Origin: Acidobacteriota bacterium
GTDB taxonomy: Bacteria; Acidobacteriota; Terriglobia; Terriglobales; Acidobacteriaceae
Length of the DNA: 22,695 nucleotides
Assembly (NCBI GenBank): GCA_021780095.1
Contig: JAJXZK010000205.1
Location: forward strand, 1-22,695
Direction: 5' to 3'
In this document: positions 7,752 through 14,944 of the stretch, one piece after another
Layout: each line of letters starts with the position of its first letter
Position numbering within the stretch: position 1 is the first letter of the stretch
Program-made: the position numbers and the translations under genes
Notes under the pieces: generated by a model
What the model was told of the DNA's origin: nothing
What the model saw: only the letters and a program-made list of their open reading frames with translations
The model's database searches: none

Positions 7752-9085
7752 ACCGGGGAAAGAAATGGCAGCACCGGGGTGGACGCGTCATAGGCCGTCG
7801 ACATGGAATAAAATCCCGTGATCTTATCGGACGAGCGAGGGTCGAACTCGATCTTGATGTCACCCTGATTATTGGCCTTGTAACTGCGAGTGGGACCGCC
7901 ATAATCATTGGCAGCGATACCGTCAGTTGGAATCGCGTTCGGCAACGGATATAAAGAAGGATTGGCGAAAAGGAATTTCGCGACAGGATTCACGACCGGA
8001 ACGCCCTGGTCACCGACGAACGGCGCAAACCCATTTTCCGGATCGTACAGTTGGGTTGGATTGGAAGCGCTTAAGAGGGTCGAGAAATCTCCGTTCCGCA
8101 TGGCCTGCGTGAAAACACTGGCGTGTCCTGTTCCACCCGTGTGATATCGGGATCCGAGATAATCGACAAAGAAGAACAGGCGGTTGCGTTTGATCGGACC
8201 GCCCAGCGCGCCGCCGAATTGCGCCTGGGAAAACGGATTGATCGGGGTCTTCGTCTGATTGTTGGTCCAGGAGTTGGCGTTGAGTCGGTAGTCCTGCACC
8301 AGTCCGTACGCCACGCCATGGAACTCATTGGTGCCGCTCTTCAACACGCTGATGACGTCGCCGCCATTCACATTGCCGTAGTCGGCGGGCGCATTCGCGG
8401 TCATCACATGCACTTCTTGCAAGGACTCCGGCGCGGGGCTGTACGAGATCAGGTTGTTGAAGGTCTCGTTCATGTCGATGCCGTCCAGTGTGTAGTTGTT
8501 CGCCTGGGCGCGGTTGCCGTTCATGTTGGGGGTGTCAACGAAGTAGGTGCTACGTTCGATGCTCGTCGTCCCTGAAGTGCCCGCGGTGTCGATCGCACCC
8601 GGTACATACAATGTCATTGCAGAGAAGTCGAGCCCATTCAAAGGAAAGTTTCGGATCGTGTTCGCTGTAATCGTGGACCCCAGAGTCGCGTTCGTCGTGT
8701 TCAAAATGGGAGAGGCCGCCGAGACGTGCATGGTGGTCGATGCCGTTCCGACCGTTAGCTTGACGTTGAAGTTCGCGGTCTGCAAAACCTCCAGGCTAAA
8801 CGGCGGGATGGTTTCCTTGTTGAAGCCGGGCGCCTGCACCGTCACTTCATAGTGGCCGATCGGCAGAGACTGGATCCGGTAAAATCCGTCGGCGTTGGTC
8901 GTTGTTGGAGAATCGACGCCGGTGCTCACGTTGTGAGCAACCACCTGTGCGCCCGAAACCACAGCTCCGCTGGGATCGGTGACCTCTCCTGTAATGGTTC
9001 CGGTGACCGTCTGGGCGACTGCCGCGCTGACAAACATAAGAGTCACAAGCAGAGTGACGGTGTGAATATATCGAAACACTTTCAT
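7748..9085 (-). CDS. TonB-dependent (Oar/SusC-like) receptor, N-terminal part with regulatory and plug domains, frameshifted
   Basis: The protein starts with a Sec signal peptide (about 1-25, ending VAQ). A carboxypeptidase-regulatory-like beta-sandwich follows at ~26-113 (GTITGEVTDPSGAVVSGAQV, DGFYRIQSLPIGHYEVTV), then a plug (NFPLNGLDFSAM, YTLDGIDMNE, SLQEVHVMTANAPADYGNVNGG) and the first barrel strands (FSQAQFGGALGGPIKRNRLFFF). Such receptors import oligosaccharides across the outer membrane; the cargo here is probably released N-glycan pieces. The start is supported by GGAGG (9096-9100 on this strand). The frame runs into a TGA at 7750-7748. The barrel continues in another frame, and the change must fall between 7751 and 7787. 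One missing base near 7765-7769 restores PVLP-ISFPGVNLYP. It is the first gene of the left operon, reading away from the operator region. Confidence 0.88.
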   Translation of the reverse strand: MKVFRYIHTVTLLVTLMFVSAAVAQTVTGTITGEVTDPSGAVVSGAQVVAHNVSTGVDSPTTTNADGFYRIQSLPIGHYEVTVQAPGFNKETIPPFSLEVLQTANFNVKLTVGTASTTMHVSAASPILNTTNATLGSTITANTIRNFPLNGLDFSAMTLYVPGAIDTAGTSGTTSIERSTYFVDTPNMNGNRAQANNYTLDGIDMNETFNNLISYSPAPESLQEVHVMTANAPADYGNVNGGDVISVLKSGTNEFHGVAYGLVQDYRLNANSWTNNQTKTPINPFSQAQFGGALGGPIKRNRLFFFVDYLGSRYHTGGTGHASVFTQAMRNGDFSTLLSASNPTQLYDPENGFAPFVGDQGVPVVNPVAKFLFANPSLYPLPNAIPTDGIAANDYGGPTRSYKANNQGDIKIEFDPRSSDKITGFYSMSTAYDASTPVLPFLSPV

Positions 9086-9129
9086 TGGGTTGCATCCTCC
9101 GGCCTAAGGGTTCCTGCGAATGATAGAGC

Positions 9130-9146
9130 GTGAGCATAGTGCTCAC
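9130..9146. promoter_or_regulatory. operator 1, 17-bp inverted repeat
   Basis: GTGAGCATAGTGCTCAC has perfect 7-bp arms (GTGAGCA/TGCTCAC) around TAG. It matches the second repeat in outer bases and length. It lies in the predicted leader of the receptor gene, about 22-38 bases downstream of the inferred transcription start, and upstream of the -35 predicted for the rightward promoter. Confidence 0.65.
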
Positions 9147-9153
9147 AATATGA

Positions 9154-9183
9154 TTGATTCTTTCGTCGTGGTGATCATATAGA
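9154..9183 (+). promoter_or_regulatory. predicted rightward promoter for the fucosidase operon
   Basis: TTGATT (9154-9159) and TATAGA (9178-9183) are separated by 18 bases, a fair sigma-70 match. Transcription would begin near 9190, leaving a leader of about 165 bases before the GH29 gene. The -10 lies inside operator 2. Confidence 0.45.
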
Positions 9184-9187
9184 TCAC
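9171..9187. promoter_or_regulatory. operator 2, 17-bp inverted repeat on the divergent -10 elements
   Basis: GTGATCATATAGATCAC has 6-bp perfect arms. Aligned with operator 1 it gives the consensus GTGA-K-CATA-K-W-G-M-TCAC. Centre-to-centre distance is 41 bases, close to four helical turns, so two dimers would lie on the same face of DNA. It covers the -10 boxes predicted in both directions, as expected for a repressor site. Confidence 0.65.
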
Positions 9188-9202
9188 TTAGAGCGGTGTA
9201 AA
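9174..9202 (-). promoter_or_regulatory. predicted leftward promoter for the receptor operon
   Basis: On the minus strand TTTACA (9202-9197) and TATGAT (9179-9174) are separated by exactly 17 bases, a strong sigma-70 match. The inferred start is near 9167, giving a leader of about 82 bases to the receptor ATG. Operator 2 overlaps the -10 and operator 1 lies in the leader. Confidence 0.6.
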
Positions 9203-9354
9203 CTGTTTTTTTGAATAATGTACGCAGTTTTTGATTGACCCTTGCGCGTCGGGGATTGCTGTCCCTTTCTAGGCGTCTGCGAGAACAGTCCTTTCTCCCT
9301 TGTTTTGAGTCATTTGTACCAGCCGTGTGCAGGAATTCCGGAGGAAGATAGAGA

Positions 9355-11025
9355 ATGGACCGACGCAGATTCATCACTTTTCTCACCGGAGTTGCCGCGA
9401 GCGCTTCGCTACCCGTCGGCATTTCCCGAGCGGGGATCGTCGTTGCCGACGATGCCAAGCTGGCGCTGCCCACCACAGACCAGCGGAACTGGCAGGACCT
9501 CGAAAGGGGGATGTTCATCCATTTCGCGCCGAACACCTGGCAGGGTGTTGAACAGGATAATTTGTCCACTCCGTTGTCCGCCATCGATCCAAAGCAGCTC
9601 AACACGGACCAGTGGGCCTCGACCGCAGTCGATCTCGGCGCAAAATACATTGTCTTTGTGGCCAAGCATTCCGGCGGGTTCTGCATGTGGCAGACCGAGA
9701 CGACCAACTACAGCATCGGCAACACTCCCTGGCGTGGCGGCCGTGGAGATGTGCTGGCGGATGTCTCCGCCTCCTGCAAAAAATTTGGATTGAAGCTGGG
9801 CGTCTATGTGTCCCCGCGCGATGCCAAGCACGGCGCGGGAATCGGCGGTCTATGCAAAACCCCCGCGCAGCAGAAAATCTACAGCGCCATCTATCGCCGC
9901 CAACTCACGGAGGTGCTGTCGCGATACGGTTCGATGGTGGAGATATGGTTCGACGGGTCGAATGTCATTTCGGTCGGCGACATTCTCGATCGATATGCTC
10001 CGCACGCGATGATCTTTCAAGGCCCACATGCCACCATCCGTTGGGCCGGCAATGAAGATGGTTTCGTGCCGTACCCCGCGTGGAATTCCATTTCCGCAGC
10101 CGATGCAAAGACCGGCGTTGCGACCGCGCTGAATAGCGATCCCACTGGAACCGTCTGGATGCCGAATGAAGTGGACGTTTCCATTCTGAGACCGAATTGG
10201 TTCTGGAGCCCAACCAGCCAACGCAACCTGCTCGCTCTGGATGCAATGGTTGAAATTTATTACCGCTCCATTGGTCGGGGCGCGCAATTGCTCTTGAATG
10301 TTCCGCCGGATACAACAGGGCTCATGCCCGCGGCCGACGTCACACGCGCGCAGCAATTTGGAAAAGAGATCCAGCGCCGCTTCGGCCAAAGCGTGGCTGA
10401 GACTTCCGGTTCTGGCGAGAGCATCACACTGCCGCTCGCTGCGGCCTCTAGGATTGACACAGTCTTGATGCAGGAAGATTGTTCGTTCGGCGAGCGCGTC
10501 CGCAAATACAAAATTGAAGCGCGGCAGGCAGGGAAGTGGGTGACACTGGGCAGCGGGACCGCAATCGGACACAAGAGAATTCAGCCGGTTGCTCCGATTA
10601 AAGCCGACGCGGTGCGACTGGTCGCCGTCGAAAGTGCCGCTCCACCTGTGATTCGCCGGCTTGCGGTCTTCGATACACAAACTCCTCCGCCCAAGGATTG
10701 GGACGCTCCAGCAACGGCCTGGGCCTACGATGAGGTGGGCACGTGGAGCGACTACAGTTTTCACATCGATGTATCTGACAAAATTGTCGCCGCCACGCAA
10801 TATCGTTTGCGATTCATTCCGCAAACAGGTTGGGGAAATTGCGCCGACCCGATCGAGCATGTAACCGTGCAGATCGGTGGTGTCGCAGAGCCGAAACTGC
10901 TGCGTCCGTTACGTGGTTCGCGGGATGTGCTGATCCTCACCATGCCCGGCATCGGTCAAAAGGTTATCCTGGAGGGCCGCTTGAAATGCGCCGCCAGCGG
11001 AAGCATTCTTCTTCGGAAATCGTGA
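9355..11025 (+). CDS. exported GH29 alpha-L-fucosidase
   Basis: The 556-residue enzyme hydrolyses alpha-linked L-fucose with retention. Its N-terminus (MDRRRFITFLTGVAASASLP) has the RRRF-type twin-arginine pattern followed by a hydrophobic stretch, so Tat export is likely. Catalytic-domain motifs: GMFIHFAPNTW (52-62), AKYIVFVAKHSGGF (96-109), LKLGVYVSPRD (147-156) and the nucleophile Asp200 in EIWFDGS. The long C-terminal part (about 350-556) holds two beta-rich modules that look like carbohydrate-binding or F5/8-type domains. The sequence type resembles the GH29 branch that acts on alpha-1,3/1,4-fucose; this subfamily call is inference. GGAGG (9340-9344) ten bases upstream supports the start. 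It is the first gene right of the operators and probably heads the GH29-GH18-PNGase transcript. Confidence 0.9.
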   Translation: MDRRRFITFLTGVAASASLPVGISRAGIVVADDAKLALPTTDQRNWQDLERGMFIHFAPNTWQGVEQDNLSTPLSAIDPKQLNTDQWASTAVDLGAKYIVFVAKHSGGFCMWQTETTNYSIGNTPWRGGRGDVLADVSASCKKFGLKLGVYVSPRDAKHGAGIGGLCKTPAQQKIYSAIYRRQLTEVLSRYGSMVEIWFDGSNVISVGDILDRYAPHAMIFQGPHATIRWAGNEDGFVPYPAWNSISAADAKTGVATALNSDPTGTVWMPNEVDVSILRPNWFWSPTSQRNLLALDAMVEIYYRSIGRGAQLLLNVPPDTTGLMPAADVTRAQQFGKEIQRRFGQSVAETSGSGESITLPLAAASRIDTVLMQEDCSFGERVRKYKIEARQAGKWVTLGSGTAIGHKRIQPVAPIKADAVRLVAVESAAPPVIRRLAVFDTQTPPPKDWDAPATAWAYDEVGTWSDYSFHIDVSDKIVAATQYRLRFIPQTGWGNCADPIEHVTVQIGGVAEPKLLRPLRGSRDVLILTMPGIGQKVILEGRLKCAASGSILLRKS

Positions 11026-11121
11026 GATTATCGGGGAGCGGTACTTACGCAACCTTGTGAATAGAAGTTCTTTCACAGAAGCGACTACCGTTCGCGCAAC
11101 AATGATTTAGGAGGCATTTGC

Positions 11122-12201
11122 ATGCGTACACTTTGTATTCTGCTTGGGCTTGCGATTTGCGCGCCGATGGTGCAGGCGCAACCGAAAGCGTTGTTTTACA
11201 TGACCAGCGGTCCGACCTCGGTGCAATCCTTCCTCGATCATGCCGATAAAATTGATATCCTGGTGCCCACCTGGTATTCGACCGATGTCCATGGGATGGT
11301 GTGGGGCGGCCCGAATTCGCAAGTCATGCAGGTGGCGCGCGAACATCATGTCGCCGTCATGCCGATTCTGAGCGGCAGCGCCATGGGAACTTCGGAGTAC
11401 CACCAATTCTTCAACGATGAAGCTGCGCGGCACGCGATGGATGAAGCTCTGGTCCGCATCTGCAAGCAGAACGGCTATCTTGGCATCCAGTTCGACTTTG
11501 AAGACATCAATTGGCAAGACGGGGACGCGCTGTCGAAAACGGTGGCGGAAACTGCCGCCGCGCTGCACGCGGCAGGCTTCCAGCTCTCCATCGCTACGGT
11601 CCCCAACGCGCCCGGTTACCCTCCCGAAACTGCGTACAGCGCGTGGATGTTTCGCGATTGGCGCGGCGCGTACGACCTGAAGACGCTGGCGCAGTCGGCC
11701 GACCTGATCTGCTTGATGACCTATGATCAGCACACGGCTTACACGCCTCCGGGCCCTGTCGCCGGCTATCCGTGGGTGCTTGAAAATCTGAAGTACGCGC
11801 TTGCTGTCGTGCCGAAAGACAAGCTCTCGCTAGGGATCCCTGTGTATGGCTACCACTGGTTTGCCGGAATGCCGGTCGGCGGTAAGAATGTGCCCAACAA
11901 CTCCGCGGAATATATTGGCACGCCTGCGGCGATGCAATTGGCGCATGCCTACGATGCCAAGCTGCAGTGGGACTCCGAGGATAAAACCGCGTGGTTCTAC
12001 TTCTACCGCGCACAGGATCGCGAGTACATTTTCTACACAGATGCTCGTACCTTTGCCGCGCGCTACGAGCTGGTAAAGCAGGACGGATTGGAAGGTTTCT
12101 GCTCCTGGGTGCTGGGTGAAGAAGATCCGGCCATATGGCAACAGTTGCCCGGGCACGATCGGGCTGCGGCGCAATCGGCTTCGCAGTCAAAAAAGAATTA
12201 G
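11122..12201 (+). CDS. exported GH18-family glycosidase (YaaH/endo-beta-N-acetylglucosaminidase-like)
   Basis: The 359-residue protein has a Sec signal peptide (about 1-19, ending VQAQ) and a single GH18 barrel. The active-site strand reads YLGIQFDFEDIN (119-130). Glu127 is the expected acid/base and Asp125 the helper, but the two outer Asp of the classic DxxDxDxE motif are replaced by Leu and Gln, as in YaaH-like members that keep only the last part. The substrate-binding MTYD motif (199-202) and the C-terminal GFCSWVLGEEDPAIW, which matches the usual WRLG-ED end, are present. It probably cleaves GlcNAc-beta-1,4-GlcNAc bonds, in chitobiose cores or peptidoglycan. AGGAGG (11109-11114) supports the start. 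It lies 96 bases after the GH29 gene, with no terminator visible. A kinase remnant begins exactly at its stop codon. Confidence 0.87.
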   Translation: MRTLCILLGLAICAPMVQAQPKALFYMTSGPTSVQSFLDHADKIDILVPTWYSTDVHGMVWGGPNSQVMQVAREHHVAVMPILSGSAMGTSEYHQFFNDEAARHAMDEALVRICKQNGYLGIQFDFEDINWQDGDALSKTVAETAAALHAAGFQLSIATVPNAPGYPPETAYSAWMFRDWRGAYDLKTLAQSADLICLMTYDQHTAYTPPGPVAGYPWVLENLKYALAVVPKDKLSLGIPVYGYHWFAGMPVGGKNVPNNSAEYIGTPAAMQLAHAYDAKLQWDSEDKTAWFYFYRAQDREYIFYTDARTFAARYELVKQDGLEGFCSWVLGEEDPAIWQQLPGHDRAAAQSASQSKKN

Positions 12202-12755
12202 CCCGAACTGGCAATGGGGAATTGTTGGGCACCGGCGGTTGGGGTCCGGTAATGAGCAACGAGGGGGCCGGCTGCAGAATTGGATTGCTGGCATTGCGCG
12301 CTATGTTTCATGCTCAGGATGCGTCGGAAGAAACTCTGTTGCTGCCCGCAATCCACGCCGCTCGGGGAACGCAGACATTCGAGGAGTTAATTGAGCGCGG
12401 AAATAGCACTCCCGCGGCGAGATTTTGAAGTTGCCTCCCTTGGTCGCAGAAGCGGCGCCGCGGGAGACTCGGTCGCCCGACTCGTGCTGCAACAGTCTGG
12501 CGAAGAACTCGCAGACATTGTCCTGCTGGCCATGCGCAAGGGGACGGTCCTTGAATCCGGCGTGTCGTCGCCTTCCCTCCTTTTCTGCCATCAAGCGTCG
12601 CTTACACCGGCAGCGTCAACGAGAAAATTTCGCTGCTCCGCGAAAGTATGATCTCAACCATCCTTCAGTCCGACCCTGCGGTGGAAGTTCGGTCGCAGGC
12701 CGCCGATCCACCGCGGGGCGCGTTGTGGCGCGCCGAGCACATTTCCGCCGCCTAA
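12201..12755 (+). pseudogene. remnant of BadF/BadG-family N-acetylglucosamine kinase
   Basis: This stretch between the GH18 and PNGase genes carries pieces of one protein in several frames. Frame A (12201-12425) reads ARTGNGELLGTGGWGPV, then NEGAG, LALRAMFHAQD, FEELIERGNSTPAARF, stop. Frame B/C reads DFEVASL, PLVAEAAPRE and GDSVARLVLQQSGEELADIV. After 12597, back in frame A, it reads VAYTGSVNEKISLLRESMIS, AVEV, ADPPRGALWRAE and stops at TAA 12753-12755. In order these match the C-terminal ~60% of GlcNAc kinases of the BadF/BadG/BcrA/BcrD ATPase family (GGWG-DEGSG, AIGNSTP, GSV-E). The N-terminal ~110 residues with the phosphate-binding loop are missing and at least four frame changes are needed, so the gene is dead. 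Its former place in the operon supports a GlcNAc-releasing function for the locus. Family match is from memory of the motifs. Confidence 0.8.
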
Positions 12756-12927
12756 TATCGACACAGTCGCAGCGTTTTATACCCGCACCACCATCCTGCT
12801 GAGAGGGAAGATGTTTATCGCCTTCGATTCGTTGTGGCAGCTGCTATGTTATTTTGCCGCGAAGACCCTTGCGAAGTGACCGTGATATATTGGGCGCGCA
12901 ACTTGGGAACTCGAAAGGAAGCCCGTT
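12756..12927 (+). other. spacer before the PNGase gene
   Basis: No gene or recognisable remnant is seen in these 172 bases. The last part contains the ribosome-binding site AAAGGAA (12914-12920) for the PNGase gene. TATATT near 12889 could be part of a promoter, but no proper -35 box is placed before it. Confidence 0.5.
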
Positions 12928-14670
12928 ATGCAAACGAAAATATCTTCTCTCGGTGTGCGGCGGTTGACGTGGATTACCGCTGCTTTTCTGTTGGCGTCAG
13001 TGAGTGCGGTGGGTGCGCAAGTGGTGATTGCTCCCTCTACGCCGCAGGTTGGATCGTCGAACCCGGTGACCGCTGAGCCTCCTGTGCCGCGGCCCCACAC
13101 TAACCCTTGTGTCGTACAACTGTTTCAGAATATGCAGTTCGCAGATTTCAACACCAAACCCTTCAGCTACACACCTCCGGCTGCATGTCCCGGTCCGTGG
13201 GCGAAAGTCGTTTTCACTGCCGATTTCACAGTGACCGCCGGTCGGCAATATGACCGCACTGCAGCGTTCTATTTAGGCCACGCAAGCATCTATTACGGCA
13301 CGACCGCCGAACCTCGCGCAACCCTCAGTCCATCATGGCATGTGGAGCGCGACGTGACCGATCTGACGCCGATCTTTAAAACCGGCCAAACCGGCGAAGC
13401 CAACATCGGAAATTTTGTGGGCGTGTATAACGGTGTCGACTACAACGGCGTTATTTACGCGAACGCAGCGTTGGAATTCTATCCGGCCTCCTGGCAAGAC
13501 AGCCCGGCGGTGACTCCGGACATTGTTATTCCCGTGAACGGCACCGGTGGCGATGCGGGCACGCTGAACACAACCTCCGATCAGATTACGCAGGTGCTGA
13601 ACCTGCCCATGAACGTCGAACGCGTCTATCTCGACGTAATCGCACAAAGCCAGTCGAACGACGAATTCTGGTATTTCTGTGTGCCCAACAATGAAGCCGG
13701 CAATCTCCTAAGCTGCGGCAACTCCGCCTTCCGCGAGACGGAGGTGACCATCGACGGCAAACCCGCCGGCGTGGCGCCGGTGTATCCGTGGATCTATACC
13801 GGCGGCATTGATCCGTACCTCTGGGAGCCGATCCCCGGCGTACAGACACTCGACTTCAAACCCTACCGTGTCGACCTGACGCCCTTTGCGGGTGTACTGG
13901 ACGACGGCAATGCGCACACCGTGGGCGTCGGCGTCTACAACGCGAACAGCTATTTTCTGGCGACGGCGAACCTGCTGGTATACACAGACCACGGCAAGCA
14001 GAAAGTCACCGGAGGAATCCTCAACAACACTCTAACGGCAGCACCCGCGCCGGTTGTCACAGAAAACATCAGTGCCGCCGCGGCACCGGTCTATACCGGC
14101 ACCATTTCGGTTTCCTCCAATCGCAGATTCGAAATCAGCGGGTATGTAAACACTTCGCATGGGCGGGTTGAAACAACTGTGAGGCAGAGTATCGATTTCA
14201 CAAACATGCAGGAATTTGACGTGAATTCCAACACATACAGCCCAGATATCCAAAACGCGCAACAATTGACCACCGTCGATTCTCACACCTTCACGCGCGG
14301 CGGTAATTACTCAGGCAACGTCGAGGAGCGCTTCTCATACCCGCTCAACATCAACTATTCGTTGGTCGGCAATCCCGATGGCACGTATACGCAGACCACC
14401 TCGGTCGATCAACAGGACCTGCTGCAGAAAACCCAGAAGGTGAACGGATCCCGAGCTTATGTCAGCAACCTCAGCAACGAAGTGAAGTCCGCCGATACGC
14501 TCACCTTCGACGCCAACTTCAGCGTCACGGGCTCAACCGGAAGCAGCACCACCCAGACCTATCGTTTCAAAGACTCCTTTGGCCATTGCTACGATCGCAC
14601 GCTGACCGCAGCAGACCATGTCCTGACCAATGTGAGCGATGGCCAGGGCTGTGAAAACAGCGATCATTGA
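12928..14670 (+). CDS. exported peptide-N4-(N-acetyl-beta-glucosaminyl)asparagine amidase, PNGase A family
   Basis: The enzyme hydrolyses the amide bond between Asn and the first GlcNAc of N-glycans, releasing the whole glycan. This 580-residue protein has a signal peptide (about 1-30, ending VGAQ). The PNGase A domain of plant and fungal enzymes follows: PWAKVVFTADFTVTAGRQYDR (91-110), TTAEP (125-129), WHVERDVTDLTP (137-148), NDEFWYF (244-250), AFRETEVTIDGKPAG (267-281), IYTGGIDPYLWEPIPG (289-304) and YRVDLTPFAGVLDDG (313-327). The C-terminal ~200 residues are beta-rich and less conserved. Unlike PNGase F, this family accepts glycans with core alpha-1,3-fucose. The start has AAAGGAA seven bases upstream. 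A strong terminator follows, ending the first rightward unit. Catalytic residues of the family are not assigned here. Confidence 0.9.
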   Translation: MQTKISSLGVRRLTWITAAFLLASVSAVGAQVVIAPSTPQVGSSNPVTAEPPVPRPHTNPCVVQLFQNMQFADFNTKPFSYTPPAACPGPWAKVVFTADFTVTAGRQYDRTAAFYLGHASIYYGTTAEPRATLSPSWHVERDVTDLTPIFKTGQTGEANIGNFVGVYNGVDYNGVIYANAALEFYPASWQDSPAVTPDIVIPVNGTGGDAGTLNTTSDQITQVLNLPMNVERVYLDVIAQSQSNDEFWYFCVPNNEAGNLLSCGNSAFRETEVTIDGKPAGVAPVYPWIYTGGIDPYLWEPIPGVQTLDFKPYRVDLTPFAGVLDDGNAHTVGVGVYNANSYFLATANLLVYTDHGKQKVTGGILNNTLTAAPAPVVTENISAAAAPVYTGTISVSSNRRFEISGYVNTSHGRVETTVRQSIDFTNMQEFDVNSNTYSPDIQNAQQLTTVDSHTFTRGGNYSGNVEERFSYPLNINYSLVGNPDGTYTQTTSVDQQDLLQKTQKVNGSRAYVSNLSNEVKSADTLTFDANFSVTGSTGSSTTQTYRFKDSFGHCYDRTLTAADHVLTNVSDGQGCENSDH

Positions 14671-14700
14671 TAGGGCAATTTCAACCTCGTTGTAAGCAAG

Positions 14701-14731
14701 GGAGTTCGGCCGAAACGTCGAACTCCTTTTT
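14701..14731 (+). terminator. rho-independent terminator after the PNGase gene
   Basis: GGAGTTCG (14701-14708) pairs perfectly with CGAACTCC (14719-14726), followed by five T. It lies 30 bases after the PNGase stop, so the GH20 gene downstream should have its own promoter in 14732-14930. Confidence 0.92.
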
Positions 14732-14929
14732 GCAGCAGGGTGTGCGAAGTCGGTCGATTGCGGTATAAGTATCCTTCGGTTGAAGTCGTGACACGAGAGC
14801 GGTGAAACGCAACCGAACCATGGCGCTCTCCCGATGCGGCGCAGTTTTTGCGTTTCAAATGTGTGTGCGCCGGTAGAATTTCATTGAGCATCTGGTCATT
14901 CCTACGAACGCACGTCCAACCTTGCTACT

Positions 14930-14944
14930 GGAGGATGCACCTTG
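14930..14944 (+). promoter_or_regulatory. ribosome-binding site that supports a TTG start
   Basis: GGAGG (14930-14934) stands seven bases before a TTG codon that begins a standard signal peptide (KRVSPSCSLFMLLACVLIF). No in-frame ATG is found before the signal peptide, so TTG is the most likely start of the GH20 gene. Confidence 0.7.

Noticed and set aside
9130..9146. CRP or LacI binding site
   Set aside because: The GTGA and TCAC arms are 9 bases apart rather than the 6 of CRP sites, and the GTGAGC/GCTCAC halves are 5 bases apart rather than adjacent or nearly so as in lac operators.
9200..9230. AAACTG/CAGTTT inverted repeat as an operator
   Set aside because: Six-base AT-rich arms separated by 19 bases are expected by chance in such a sequence; no second copy was found.
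9850..10860. 336-codon minus-strand frame opposite the first fucosidase
   Set aside because: It is antisense to a firmly identified GH29 gene and has no motif or start signal.
11057..11076. Imperfect inverted repeat GTGAATAGAAGTTCTTTCAC between GH29 and GH18 genes as a third operator
   Set aside because: It shares only the GTGA/TCAC ends; the spacing is 12 rather than 9 and the inner bases differ, so it does not fit the 17-bp consensus.
14795..14830. GAGAGCG/CGCTCTC repeat before the GH20 gene as a regulatory hairpin
   Set aside because: The 22-base loop and 7-bp stem are weak evidence and no matching copy occurs elsewhere in the window.
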